64,000 nt of DNA from assembly GCA_023053545.1 (NCBI GenBank), contig JAKZAN010000004.1, positions 9,300,001 through 9,364,000 on the forward strand, written 5' to 3'. Each line of letters opens with the position of its first letter. Position 1 is the first letter of the stretch. Below, one piece after another: positions 1 to 14,000 of the stretch. Below the pieces are notes generated by a model. It was not told where the DNA came from. It saw only the letters and a list, made by a program, of their open reading frames with translations, and searched no databases. A program made the position numbers and the translations under genes. This DNA comes from Lepidurus packardi. Taxonomy: Eukaryota; Arthropoda; Branchiopoda; Notostraca; Triopsidae.

Positions 1-518
1 CAACTCAATCCAAACCTGTCCCTCACGCAGTCTATACAATTCATAATTTCATTGTAGAGTCTGAATTAGGTTAAAGATAATCTTCATAAAAATTATACTA
101 ATAAATCAACAATACCTTATATGCAAAGTCTTCGAGCATGGCTTCAAATAAAGATGCTAATTACGATAATCAAATTTGGAACCAAATAACAAAAGTTTAG
201 TCGAATGGAACGATCTAGACAATTGGCTGGTTTCCAACAATGGCACCCATGCATGCAACAAAAAGAGGAAAGAAAACGATTTAATGATAATTTTCAGAAT
301 AAATGCATTACATTACTTAAATCTTTTTTCAATTTTGTTTGAAAAAAATAAATCTTCTGTCATCCAAATTGATAGCTCAGGAATTCCTTTCTAAGCTAAA
401 CGAAAGCTTTGGATTGCTTGAAATGAAATGAAAAAGCCCCCGTGAAAGTTAATCTCAATGCCACCTAACGAGCAGATGGCGGACTAATACCAACAACAAC
501 GGTAGAAATGAAAAGAAT
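1..518. other. Non-coding, nothing recognised
   Basis: AT-rich sequence with only short random frames; no repeat or regulatory structure stood out. Confidence 0.6.
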
Positions 519-1205
519 ACGCAGGTAAACCAACTTGGGCCAAGCCGGACTTGTAGCTTTAGTCCGGCTTGCGTTGCAAGAATAAAAGAAAGTATTAAAT
601 TAAATATGAGAAATTCCTCTTGAAACTTAGTAAAAAGCCAGATTTATCTGCTATGGTAGTTCTAGAAGTACAGTTGTGAACTTAGTGGTCACTACATGGA
701 CTTTGCAAAATTGACCAATCACATTCCTTTTCCGTTGTTTAGACCAATCCTGTCATTTCTACCCTACTACCACCCTTAGGTCGGGTTCTCAACACGACAA
801 CCCTTCTAAATTCTGCATTCAAGGAGCAGGTCACTCAATTAAATAACCTACTCAGTTAATTGACTGTCGAATTTAGAAGGAATTTCCCTTTCTAAGCGTA
901 GAAGTAGACTTCAAATGACAGGATTCGTCTAAAGTCCATGTAGCGTTACTGTAACGTACATCACTTAATCGTAATTTTTTTCATTGTCCAAAAGATACAA
1001 CAAGGAATAAATGAATAAAACAAGCTATTTCTCTGGGAGCTAACTGGGCTGTGCGGCGTCTATGAGACAAGCCGGAGCAACGCTAAGAAACCCGGCCAGA
1101 TCCCACTCGCTTCACTCGGTCCATATTTTGCCATTGTTAAGCAACTGAACAGGCAAGCCAGAGTACCGCTTCGAGTCCGGTACGACCCAAGTCGGTTTCC
1201 TGCGT
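519..1205. mobile_element. Non-autonomous DNA element with long imperfect terminal inverted repeats
   Basis: The left end (519..577) and the reverse complement of the right end (1205..1139) align over nearly 60 bases at roughly 75-80% identity by eye. Both begin ACGCAGG, followed by AAACC-ACTTGGG, CCGGACT, AGC and GGCTTGC blocks. The left end also contains an exact 11-bp stem (541..551 with 561..571). The interior has no protein-like frame and includes a separate fold-back (692..943). There is no clear target-site duplication, so boundaries are approximate. The structure is that of an old MITE; the superfamily is not recognised. Confidence 0.6.
692..943. repeat. Fold-back (imperfect long inverted repeat)
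   Basis: Three blocks pair in nested order: 692..704 with 931..943 (13 of 13), 738..758 with 913..933 (20 of 21) and 802..813 with 869..880 (12 of 12). The left arm holds an extra stretch of about 33 bases (705..737). Transcribed, it would form a long hairpin. It lies inside the larger inverted-repeat element and may be its core or a nested insertion. Confidence 0.7.
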
Positions 1206-4032
1206 TACCTTCTTATTGCCCCTTATAGTGCTACCAGCACGGCGAGCCTAGTCCCGCCCAGGTGAGAAACCAGGTACAAAAAGCCTCGCTAGTTAGACAC
1301 CAGATTGCGACTCTAGGATGGATCCTTCCCAAAAGATTTCAATGTACAATTACAAGCAAGCGGCAAGCTGAGATCCGAAGATTAATTAAACAAAACTTAA
1401 GATCATATACATTCATTCGAAAATATTACGCAAACTACTTTCTAACAAAAATTTTTAATAAAATCAGATAAACAATACAAACAAAAATAAATACACAAAG
1501 GCAATCTAACGCACCCTAGAATTCAATTTCTTAATCGGTTCAAAACGCTCACTAATACTTTGTAAAAAAATCACCTGAAAATTATAGTATCAATTTCTAT
1601 TATTTGTTTAGTTATTTACTACCGTTTTCCCTGTGTTTGTTGTACAACCTTCGTTGACCAATCTTAAATTCTAAAATAAACAAGAATTCCCAGGTATTCT
1701 CATGAGAAAGTCATTCTCAAAAGTTTCTCAAGCACCTCAAATATTTGAAAGGAAATCCCAATCTCTTATTTTTTCCCAAGTCTAATAAAATAGGATATCT
1801 TCATAACCTTTTCCGAAGTAAAACATGGGTTCCCTGTGGCGTTTCTTAAAAAAAAGAAAAGAATTCAAGAATATCAGTCAGTGGCGGCATGGGCCGCAGC
1901 CAGGTAATAACGACTCATAGCGTGTCGATTGATTTACGTTGTCCTCTTGTGTCATCTTTTAGCATTGCTCGTCAGTCGTATGTCATCGACCATATACACG
2001 CCAACTCTTTTTCGCTACAAAAGACGCCGCTCAGTTCGGCGACAGCGTCTTACAACGAGCTAGCCAGGTCACCAGTGATTTAGCCATCCCAGGGGACCCC
2101 GCGCGTCTCGACTCCATTTTCTCGGTCATAATTTAAGCCTCGCACGCTAACATTTTTCTTATTTTTAATTTCAGCCGAGTATTTATTTATTTATTTTTTT
2201 AAAAAGAGGAAGGAAAAGAAAAGAAACAGAAATTTCACGCGATAGTTATTAAAACGTCGCGCATTTCTATGTCTCCCCAATCTTTCGCCTATTTCAGCGG
2301 AGAAGCTTTTCTCCAAGCATTCCAAAGACCATTTTACCACCCTCCTTCAATTGAGCTAATGTGCTGGAAGTTAGCACTCCACGCGTGAAATAGGATTGAA
2401 ATTCTTGCTGATTTATTTTGTATTCCTTTCTCCTCATTCGTTTCACTTTTGGACTTGACGAGAGGCATCAACAAGTCGAGTTAAAGTTTTACTTTATTTT
2501 TTTTTTAAAAGCGAAGCAAATAAAATAAAACGGAAGGAATTCATGTCACCCGGTTAATTGACACGTTGACAACTAAATGGCGTGTAAAGCGACGAATTTA
2601 CGGGACAACCATTGCTTAGAAAAGAAAATGTTTGGGTCTCGAACCCTTTTTCGCCCCTTATCCGAACCAAGAAACACTTCCAGGCTGGCTATTGAAAATA
2701 AAAAATAAAAAAAAACTTCCAATCTATACGCGTATTTTCATTCACTTGCTATAAGGACGATCCTTCCACCATTTTTTTTTCTCTTTTTTATTTATTTATT
2801 TTTATTTCAATTTTTGGGGGTCGTGTGACTCAGACTGTTCAAGACACTTGCTTTTCTTTCACTCAACTAAACTTATGGCTTTGCACTGCGCGCTTGCATA
2901 CCAAACGACCCCATATAGTTTAGATAGATACGTATACATTTTCAAGTGCCAAGTCCGTTTAACACCTTTTTGGCCCTTTCCAGTTTTCGTCGCCGTTAGC
3001 GCGCAAAAATATTTAATCTATATCTGAAAAAACCCCTCTCCACTTCATTTTCCTGTTAAAAATGTTAACCCGTTCACAAAGAATGCGGTAAAATGACAGC
3101 CTCAAAGCCGCTGTTTTATATCGTTTACTTATGATTGTCTTCCCCTTCCTTTCACCCCTTTTTTAAAGCTTTCCTTCTCATTTGCATACTGCATGCACGT
3201 TGACCGTTTACTATGTAAAATTCGTGTTAAATTTATGCCGTTTCCTTGGCTTTTGCTCCCGACACCTTTTCCCCTAGTCTACTTTAAAAAATGAAATAAA
3301 AAGAAAATGGATAACGTAACAATTTCCAAGGCTTGGGATCCCTCCACGAATGATCGTTGTGACGTCGCCAAACGGATATCATGTTATAACACGCAATTTA
3401 TTCAGCATTCAGCTCCTCCGGAGAGGTTTATCGAACATACTTTTTTCGCCTTCAATAGAAACCGAGTTGAATTGTTTTATTTCTTTATTTTAGTTGCTTG
3501 AACTAGAGGTAATTGTGTTCAAATGGTGCGCCCTAACTATAACAATTTTCTTCCAGCTTCGCAGGTATAATTCGACAGATTTTAAGACCTGCTGTGAAAA
3601 TCGGAAGAAGAGATCAGGATTTTTCCAAAGAAACATTTCCTAGATCAGAATTGGGTTAGATTGAGACGTTTGCCACGGAGACGACACATGTGATTGCTAT
3701 CACGTCAGATTGCTTTGAAAAGGGCCCTTTTAGAGCCTGCGACTCTTTCAAAAGTGGACCTGACTGTACCAGAAACTCACTAGATTTTTTGTTATTTTTA
3801 AAATCGTCTTATTGCTAGAGAATATAAAACGATTAAAGATTTCAAAGAAAGCCACAAGTGGTCGATTACATAGCAAACCAAAACCTCGGTACTGTATGTT
3901 TCTTTGACTAGTTCCACACATTCAAAGGAAGAAATACGTATAGACACAAACATTTCAGACGAAATCAGTTAATCCAAAAGCAATCTGTAGTTTTATGAAA
4001 ATTACTGTTATGATGTCTTTGCGTACTTTGCA
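1206..4032. other. Non-coding stretch between the 519..1205 element and the methyltransferase relic
   Basis: AT-rich DNA with T-rich tracts (for example near 2485..2510 and 2770..2815) and an octamer at 3180..3187. No frame resembling a protein was found. Confidence 0.6.
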
Positions 4033-4865
4033 TTAACCCACATAATTTGCTGTGCCAATGATACCTATTGGGTTAGAAACTAACTTCCAATTCATCAAGC
4101 CCAGATTCTGTATGGATCTAAAACCTTGGTTTTCAGTTCGCTCGAGTATTCCTGCTCGTCGCTTGAAGCGCTCCAGCCTGTCCGCGCAGCTGAAGAAATG
4201 CACTTCTACCGCCAGCTGTTTCACGGTGTTTAACTCTCCCGTTTGAAGCATGTGCTCAAAAGCATCCCATTCGCTATCTTCTACGTCGATCTTCAAATAG
4301 TCAATTATTGTATGTTCATGGTTAAGCATCTTGGGAATGCTCGAAAGCGTCTTTAGCTTCCAACCAAGTGGATTGCTGTCGACATCAGCGCCACTGATGC
4401 CCAAGTTATAGAACGTGACTCCTGGGGAGTGCTGGTGATCCTCTTGGTGCAAAGATGGGTCGAAAGCGAACACTTCGCAGCCGTACTTCTCGGCTGCTTC
4501 GTCAAACGACCGTTCATTGTTGATTCCAAAGTAATAAACTAAGCAGTTGCCGGGACACAGGAGCAAGTCCTTCAACTGGACACATCGTTTTGTGACCATC
4601 CATCTCCGTTATGAGATGCCTGACTCCTCCAAAGTCTCGAGATAACCTGCAAGTCCTGGGATTAGCTTCTCCCCACGTAATCCATGACACTTGCGATACA
4701 ATCGAAAGTCGTGTGAACAGACTGGTTCAAAACAGGTACTTGTCCAATCGGCTTTGAGAAATGACGGACAACTCGGTTGACAATTATGAACGCAATGGAT
4801 ATTCCGATCCCGAAAAATACGTTTTTTCTTAAAACGAAATTCTCGTCATATGTTTTAGAAATGTT
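4033..4865 (-). pseudogene. METTL24-like (Methyltransf_22) methyltransferase, frame-disrupted copy
   Basis: Family members are type II membrane proteins with a SAM-dependent methyltransferase fold; their substrate is poorly known. Three consecutive minus-strand frames together give the expected layout. 4865..4665 encodes a basic flank and a membrane segment (VFFGIGISIAFIIVNRVV) followed by a lumenal stem ending DYVGRS. 4663..4580 encodes a Cys and the family FGG and DGHK motifs. 4578..4033 encodes the catalytic domain, with CLVYYFGINNERSFDE (SAM-binding glycine region), VFAFDPS (acidic residue after strand 2) and LKIDVEDSEWDAFE. Each junction is explained by one extra base, near 4664 and near 4579. 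No ATG precedes the anchor before an in-frame TGA (4866..4868), no splice consensus rescues the junctions, and the C-terminus looks short. I read it as an intronless, 5'-incomplete pseudogene. Assembly indels in a live gene are the alternative. The 188-codon catalytic frame alone has an ATG at 4599 and could be annotated by software as a gene. Confidence 0.7.
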
Positions 4866-7825
4866 TCAATATGAAATTCGTTACTCCGAAAGGTATCCCT
4901 GAGTTCGTTTCCTGTCGACCTAGACAAATCGTATCCTGTTTCGTTCTTCTTTTCTTTATGGTGTGAATTATAGGTACAGTGACCTGAATAGAATATGGTT
5001 CAAGCGAACTCTAATTGGCAGTAAAATACGTAAACGGGACACGCCATGTCGTGTAACATCGGTACATATCTACTCTACTCGCCAAATTACTGTCTATTGT
5101 CTGAACTGGTCTACTACTGTACTAACTATTATCTTTGTTACTAATTGGTGTTGTATCTTTCTTAGAATACTATAAATTATTTCTTTTATCTGACAAAGAC
5201 AGGCAGACTTTTCAGATGAATGGAAAGATGAGACAGATAACGTTGGACGAACCTCAATACTGCGAGATTGCTTGAACCTCCACGACGCATGTGACGAATC
5301 ATAATTGCTTATTACCGCAGCTGCGCGAGTTAAAACTAAAACATTTCGTGTAAATCAGGTTACTCTGCTTTAATTAAAACTCTATAAAGTTGTTCCCTCT
5401 TATCCCTCTAGCAAAGTGTTTAAAATTTTACTACATTATCTATCTCTCTTAACAATATCCATTTAATCTAACAAAAAGTTATTGTTGGGCATTTCTATTG
5501 TCATTTTATTGCCTCGAAGAATATACAAGGTGTTTTATTCCATATCTACGTTTAATAAATAAGGAGTTCCTTGATTTCGTTTCGGCATTTGAAATCCCAA
5601 AAATATTAACTTCGATACTCCAATAAACTTTAGACTCCGTCTACATTTCTTCTAACATAATTCATTCTTTTTTTTAAATCAACCAATAAATCGACTGGCA
5701 AAATAAATTTGCCTATGCTGGTTAATTACTAAACCTAATTGAATTGAAGCATATGGAAATATAGTAAATTTATGTATAGTAATTAATTTCAGTAAAATGA
5801 AGAAAACACAAAACATTCTGGAATCCGTTTGAGCTTTTTTCTTGTTTCCAAAGAAATTAATGGTTGCATTCAGGAAATTCACGTATACCCAATGTTCACT
5901 TTCCTTTTACAGTCTCAAAATGCTAAACTCACTTTGCATTCTTTTTATTTTTTTAGGGCCAAAACTAGCCTCCAAACATTCCAAATTGCGTACTGCGGAT
6001 CACCCTTCTAATTCTAACTTTGTCCAAAAATGACGAGCCGATTATCTGTATCCAATACGTATCACAATACGTATCCCTTTCAAACTATCCTCAGTACTGC
6101 ACTGACACTGGACATCGAGTCCTGAGATCTGGACTCTGAAACCTGTGAGTCGCATTAGATTGAAGAAAAGGAAATAAACAAAAAGATTGTCCAAATGGTC
6201 TAATTCTAGTTGTTTTTTTTTTAAATTACAAGATGCTGTGAAAACACTCAGAAAGTGTCCTCAGACAGCTGCTATCTAGACAAGTTGAGCGAGTTTTTCC
6301 CAACACTCTAGCCAAATAATGTCTTATTTTTATTTTTTCCTTCAGATTTATAAACCTCGTATCCTGGAACTAATGAGCTGGACCTGTTTTGCACGCTCCT
6401 TGGGAATATACCGAAGTAAAAACTAGTCTAGTCTTTCCCCAGCTACAGTACTATACCCCTTACGGGCAAAAGGGAGGGAAAAAATCTATCGGAACTTTAA
6501 ACGAGCCCCATTCATCAGTTTAATTGCAGACGGTCTTCTTGGCACGTCGCTGTATATATACGTTGGTCAAGTTGCGGCGACTCGTGTGCATAGCGTGCTA
6601 ATTGGGAAGCAGGTTGAACAACACTCAACTCTGCGCATACTAATAAAAAAACCTACAAAAACCTCCCTTCTCCTTACCTTCTAATCCCCGGACGACTTTT
6701 TTCCCAATCGGATAAACTGGATTCTTTTTGTCCCCCTAAAACTAAAATACAAATAATGACACTTGCCATTCTTGCTGACTCACAATAATTATTCTTGTCG
6801 CAAGAGATCCCCCTTAAAAACGTATACCCAAACAAGCTTTCGAGGAGGAATTCCGTGTCGCCGAAATGCGGGAATTTTAGCAATTAGTCGCTTGTCCGAG
6901 TCCCTTAAGACGTTCACCCCTCAAGGAACTATGATTATGCAAACGAGCTAGACCACCCCTTTCCGTGAACGTTTCAAATGTGTGTGTGTGTGCGATTCCT
7001 TTTCAAATTCAATCGTTATCTGTGATTAAATAACGTTGTATAAAGAAGAAAGGATAAACACCCTAAGAATTCCGGTTGTTTTTTTCCTCTTCAAACCCCT
7101 TTTCCATCGATCCCTGCTATTTTTACTGTATTTATTTTCTTTCATTTTGAATTTCTTTCATTTTTATCTTTGCCAGTATCGAAACAGATAACCCTTTTTG
7201 ACGCGTACTGTACGTCCGGTTGGTAGCAAACCTCCCGAAAGCAACTCATTTGTTATTTCAATAATGCCTCGTGCTCCATTCTCTTGGCAAGTCATTTCCG
7301 TCTCCGTTTGGCTGTCAAACTTGACTCTTACTTGTCACCAACAATGACTTCTTTTCTTTCAAACAGACTCTCATAATGAAAACCGCAAGTCTTCTGCAAT
7401 TGTGACAAAAGTACGAACCAAAAACTGCCATTGAAATTGCCCCTGAAAATCACCCAAGCTTCCGGGAGTCTCCCTGTTCAACAAACTGGAAAACAACAGG
7501 AAAATCCCGGATCTGACAACACACAAGAAAATCTCGACTGCCGCAATTATGTCGTGTCCTATTGACACTGGTAAAATGCCATTTTAGCGCTCCTTCCGAG
7601 GCTTTCCCGAGGTTATCGCTCCTTTTCCCCTTAAAAGGGCCACTTTCTTTCAAACACCGATATCGTAATTTCCCCGCTTTGTAATGGAGATTTTATTTAA
7701 TTGATGGTAACCTAATTCGCGACTAATCTATCTTTGTCCCGAATAAATCCTTAAAAATTCAACTCGCCGTGTTTCTTCCTCTGCAGTGATATTATTATTT
7801 CTCATCATAGTTAAACTGTTACTAT
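4866..7825. other. Non-coding stretch
   Basis: Contains ACGTATC duplicated near 6056..6076 and a short TG run near 6978. No gene or element recognised. Confidence 0.6.
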
Positions 7826-8012
7826 GGAAAAATAAGGAAAAATTAAATGGGAATTAAAGGAGAAATTAAAATTTAAAGTAAAGGGAAACTACATCGAAAT
7901 TAAATGGAAAAATTAAAGGAAATTACATTGAAATTAAAGAGAATTAAATCGAAATTAATAGGAAATTCATCGAAATTAAAGGGATATTACATCGAAGTTA
8001 AAGGGAAAGTTT
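7826..8012. repeat. Degenerate minisatellite, unit about 22 bp
   Basis: Variants of GAAATTAAAGGGAAATTACA recur about eight times with small length changes. The strand is strongly purine-rich (A/G), and there is no coding potential. Confidence 0.75.
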
Positions 8013-11000
8013 AAGGCAATAAAGTTTTACGAAAAGATTTCTTAATATTTAGGGCTATCTTTTTGTTTTGTACTTTTAGGGAAATTCTCTTGGGATAGGA
8101 AAAAGCGCGCGTGCCGAGCAACACAACTGGTTAACAGTATTGGTACGCATGACTGCGTCTGGGGACATCAGCTGTGTCGTAATGACATACCCGAGGAAAA
8201 GCTATGCATAAGTAAAAACCCACCTTCATTTGCATAAGCAATGACGGGACAGCACTGTGCTGAGTTGCGCAGCAGACAAGCGGCGCAACAATTCACCGCC
8301 GTCGTTGCCGCAAAGTCAAATTAACCCCTTTGTGAACCCAGCGAACGTCGCAAATCATGCTTGTATATCCTTTTCTTTGGCTTTTTACTATTTCTTTGCT
8401 ATACCAGCATTGGTTTGTCTCCCCGTCTGCGGGTCCTTCTCTTTTTCTCTACCCCCACCCACTGGGAAAGTAAATACTCGTCAAAAGAAAAAGAAACGAC
8501 ATGGGAAGAGCAATAATAACAATAAAATAAAAAAACTAGTTGCCTAACCCCCGGCAAGAGAACACATTCCCCCCCCCCAAATTTGGTGCTCATCCAAGTA
8601 GCAATTAGTCGTCTTGAATTGCTTTCCTATCAACTTTCAACCACGCCCCCTAACTCTAACCCTCTTAAACATCCCAAACGTACACGCAGCGGTGGGCTTT
8701 TATTACCCTTATCATTAATTTAAGCCCCAATTTGCGATACAAGAACCCATCCAAGCTGACCAGCTCTCATGTCCTCACGTGCAGCTAACAAACTGATGCT
8801 CTAATAATGTAAACAGCGTGATTGGGAACATGGAAAGTCAACTTAGATCGTAACATTACACTAATAATATGCAAAAATATTATAACTAAAACAAATTTAT
8901 CGTATAAAAGGTAATAAATAACGAAAATGGCACTAAATAAATAATTTTGTAAAATACATTCAAGGAATGCACAACCAATTATTGCGAAATAATCTATAAA
9001 TCAAGCCCACTGTTTCAAGTTAAACTTAAAGTAGTATATACGCATACAAATTCTGGTCCGTAATACATTCTACGCCAGCAATATAGTTGTAAGAATTCGA
9101 AAAGAAATTTGAATCGACTGCAATGAAAATCGGAATATCACGACAATAATCGGAGTATCATAATTTGGGGTTAGCTTATTATTAAATATTATAAGGTGGC
9201 CAAACAAAACGTTGTAAATACCGTGCCATTAAGAAATTTGGAACAAAAATATTACAAACATTTATTGTATAGTTACAAGATTTTTTTAAATTCTGCTATG
9301 AACCAAGAACTTGTTAACTGAATACTAATCAAATTTAATATAAGAGTTTTATAAATGGACGTTCATTTGCAAAGGAAAATCATGTAAATTATATAATTTA
9401 ACTGATCAAAGAGTCCTCTATAGAAAATACTGTAATTTTAGAGCTTGAACACTAAAAAAATAAAACTTGCCTTAAATTGTGGGAAAGTAGGGGGGTTTTG
9501 GTGAGATGAGCTGACGTGAAACGTCGACTTCGGGAGAGATTTTCACACGGTTTGGTGCTTAAATATGTCATAAGTTCGCTTTCCTAGACAATCCAGGTAA
9601 AGCAATTTCCTCGCGTTGCTATGACGACGACGCGGAGATGGATGATGAGTTTCCGGTTTAAAGGTCTCTTTTCCCCCTTTCGTTTCGCATTACTTAACTC
9701 TTACTTCCGAGTTTCGACCGCGGAGCGATAAAACTTTGGCCATGTTTGACTGGAAAGACATGCTTCAACTCCTCTTCTGACTATGCGTTTCCCGTATATT
9801 TCCTGATTGTCCCCCCTGTGCAGACAGAACATAACCTTTTGACATCTGACACAGTTTCGTCTTTAGTTTTAGATCCCTCATCGACCACCAAATTATCAGT
9901 TAGGCCTCCCCAGTTTGACAGCTGCTCAACTCCAGATGCTGGATCTTCTAAAATGTATCTTTAAAAAAAATACCAGAGAAGATTGGTTACCACGCCCCTT
10001 GATTTCAACGCAATCACACCTCATCAATAGAAATAAAGAAAAAAGGAAAAACCCCAAAAAGTTTATATGATTATATAAACGTTATTCGTCGTTGAAATCA
10101 AACTACCCTTGTCTACGACATCACAGAGGCTAGACATAAAGTTCCTTTAGAAAATCGAAAGAGACATTTTTGTATAACATCTTCGTCATTATTTGTATTG
10201 AAAAGGTACCAAAGTAGGTTTTCACACAACACTGCTCACCTTTTCAAGTGATTCCATGAAATATTGATCCTACCTTGGCCAAACTCGCTATTCAGCAGCA
10301 GTTGTATGGCCAACTGAATTATGCGATCTTTCCTTTTTCACTTCACTTTTTAGTACTACTATGGCTCGTACGTTTCCCCGTAAAAGTCACCACGTAAAGT
10401 GACACTAAGGAGCAGACCAAGTCAGAAAGAAACGTCGTAAAAAGAAAACCTGTCCAAAGAGTCCTATATAGTCTTTACAGCTTTTACCTACAACTACAGA
10501 GCAATTAACTGGAATGAATCGCATATTGATTAACCCTTTTCAAACCCAACGACCTCATAACTTTGCTAATATCCCATTTAATATGATCATTCCAAACAAA
10601 TTATTCAGCTCTGCTATTTAATTAAAAGAAAATTAAGGCATTAAAAAATACACGTCTGGATGGATCTAAATATGCAATTCTATCTATTTAGAAAATTATT
10701 TAATTTAAAATAAAATGTTATCAAATCCATTTGGCAGAAATGATCAAGGCAGTTATTAAACCTATTTGACAATTAGTAAAAGCTAATTAGTAAACATTTG
10801 ATGTATTACAGTTTTCTTAAATATGTGAAATATATAATTCAAAGAGGCCAAATAGACCATTTAATGTAATATAATTCCAGACTAAAAAAGAAGAAGAAAC
10901 ATGGCCGTTTGGCCACCAAAGTAGCTTCTGAAAAACACCAACTGTCACTATTCCAATCCCACCATATTTGTCAACCAAGACAGTTAAGCTAAACTATATT

Positions 11001-14000
11001 TTTTTTAAAAGTAACGACTTAAGCTTACGTTTTTAAACAAGTCCACTGATCTTGCTATGTTGTTTGTAAGGAAAAGTAAAAAAGTGCGAGGTTTCCTTGC
11101 CAGAATCCAAGGATTATAATAAAACTTAAAAAAAAACAACCTCGAATACAAAGTTCCATTAGCTTCTTAAAATGTATAGTGTTCCTAGCTAATCCCATTC
11201 ATCATACCAAACTGTCCTCGACGCTTCCAATTCCTGTCGTTCTAACATGTCATGCACACTCGCACTGTAACGGAGATCGATTTGCCCGTCCCAGTTTAAT
11301 TCCCTATGCATAACCGGGTGACCTCTGTCTAAAGAAGAAACGCTGAAATCCACCCACTCGACTATGCCCAAAGCGGAAATACATACACATACACGTCCAT
11401 GTATGCTTAAAGGTCTACAATATTACACGACAGCCAAATGAGGGGGATCGAAAATGTACTTTACATTGGTTCGATATCTCTCTCTCTCCAACGGTCAACA
11501 ATCGAAGGTAGAATGCCCCATCTCCCCTCCTAACAGTTCAAACAAGCGAACAAGTCAACATCTAAACCTTCTACAGTGTATGTGTCTGACTGCTAGGTGA
11601 GATTGCATGTTTTTAGTTCTCGTTGTTATATTATTGAACTCTCATGATCAATTCACAATAGCTATCTAACATCTCGACTAAACTAAAAAAAATACTAAAA
11701 TACTAAAAAAATACTCGTATTTTTAATGTCTTTAAGCGTTAGTCCAATTATTTTGCAAATAGTGGAGCTAATCAAAATTACCCTTTTTACCCTTATCAAG
11801 GTAATCCTTTATCAATCATCCAATTTTTCATAAAAGCTCATTCTATTCTACTTAAATTTTATTTAAATAGAACAAAAATAAAATTTTATTTAAATAGAAT
11901 TTCCATTCTATTTAAATTTTAAGTAAAATAAAATCTATAATGTAAAAATATATTATAGAAAAATATAAAATATTTGCTCACCCCGTTTATTAAATAAAAA
12001 AAAACATATTTTACAAATTGAATAAACTATAATTATTACTACAGAATAGTTACTAGTTTTCTTTTACGAATATAATAAGACATCTGCACAAATTAAATTA
12101 ATAACCCTTGCTAATTATATTAAATAATAAGAGCATTTTTATTTCCAGGGAAGAAAATAAAGAATCTGCTTCCGGTTCGATTTCTACGATGCAACCAAAG
12201 TTAGCCATCGGTGTTTTTTGCAGCTCTGATTCCTTGTTACGCCACATTTACGCCAAAAAATTTTCAATTCTTTTTTCTTACTGTAACAGTGCGACATGGC
12301 ACATGGAAAGGAAATATACCCCCAAAAGGGCGTTGGCTGCTGTGTCTTTTTCTTTTACGCTCTCAATGCCGTATTTAACTAACTAGAAACACAAACGAGA
12401 TCTTTTTGGCTCCGATACTCTCTAGCTCTTATTTTCAGGAGGAAAAACAAAAGAAACGAATTTTTTCCTTATTTTTTTAGATAAAAACTCTACCCAAAAC
12501 CTTCCCCCAATACCTAATCATACAGGCGACTTATCCCATCCCGCCAATTTCTTTCTGAACCTATGTGACACTCTTATAAGCATGCTCATAAAAGTTTCCA
12601 CTCCATTTTTGAAACGACATTTTTTCTCGATTTTTTCTTTTTGGTCGCCATGGCTCTGTAAGCAGAACCAAGTGCTGCTCAGTGGGTGCTTTACTGTTCG
12701 AACGCTCAAAGTTAACTGGAAAAGTTAAGGTCTTCAACCCTTTACATGAACCACACCTTAGTAATTGTCATAGCTGGTTTAGCATTTCTTTGTACTCTCT
12801 GGTAACGCTCTGGATAGTACTATTTTCCTCCTTAAAAAATTTCCTTATTGCTCTTGACCCAACGCTAGTATCCTTTTCCAATCGACTCGCCATGTGGGTT
12901 TTTAGCCATGCACACACATAGTGCCCGTTTAGCGTTTACGAGAGAGATTTAAGAGGTTTGGGAGCAAGTGGAGCTATATAGTATGATTCCAACATGAATA
13001 ACCGGTTGTACCCTGATAAATTAACCTTTTGAGACGTCTGAGATTTCGCAATTCCATACCACAAGGAGGAACGCAAGACCTTACATGTATATTGTATCCC
13101 TTGGTTATTTTTGTTTTAAAAAAATAAATAAAACTGGACACAGTTTCAAGAAAGGCAAATAATCAAGTGCACTTTTGGAAAAAGAGAAGACAAAAGGTAC
13201 GACACAAAGTGCGAAACTTTGCCAAAACTGAACACCACAAGGAAACCCCAGAACCAGCTTTTTGGAGATCAGAAACATCTCTGCATAAATTGATTGGCTA
13301 CTTTCGTGATCCACTCAAGGTTATGCGACCACATTATAATCTTTGTCCTTTAACGTACTTAGTCGCTTTTTTTCCTATTTGCACCCAAAAAAGAGAGAAT
13401 TTGTACGGAATCATGTCGACACAGTTCTAGTATTTCAACAAATTTTCCATGAATTTACCAAACTTACTATGAATTTACCCATTTATTAAAAAATAAGTTA
13501 AAAAACGGTTTTCTTTGACTTTTTGATGATTTTGGAATGTAAGAACGTTGCGCTATCTCAGGTAAAGATCGTGATCTTGACACGCACTACATATGTTGTG
13601 CTAGTACTGTCACTCTAATCCTGTTTCTCGCTAGAAATTCATCTGCTGGAAATTCCGACAACACCCCAATCATTAAACTAACGGCGAACTCCTTACTCTA
13701 GTTGTTATCTTTGACGCCAAGCTGACTTGTCTTCGAACGCTTGTTGTTCTACTCGAAACCGAAATCTTTTATTCCTCTCAAAACCTAGATACTGAATAAA
13801 CGACACAGGAGCTCCGGAAACGCTTTCAGGAATCTCATTTCTTCCAATTTCCAACTCGTTTTATTTACCTCTTAGAATCTGTGAACCATAATTAATCGAG
13901 ATCAAGGTCAAACTTAATGCTTTCCCCCTCTCCCCTTGTATATTTATAACTTCTTTTTTAAGAAAAAAAGGAAATCATCGTTTTGCTGGCAAGAGGCCGG

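Noticed and set aside
1165-1185. tRNA B-box-like string (GCTTCGAGTCCGG)
   Set aside because: No matching acceptor, D or anticodon arms around it; it lies in the right terminal repeat of the 519..1205 element.
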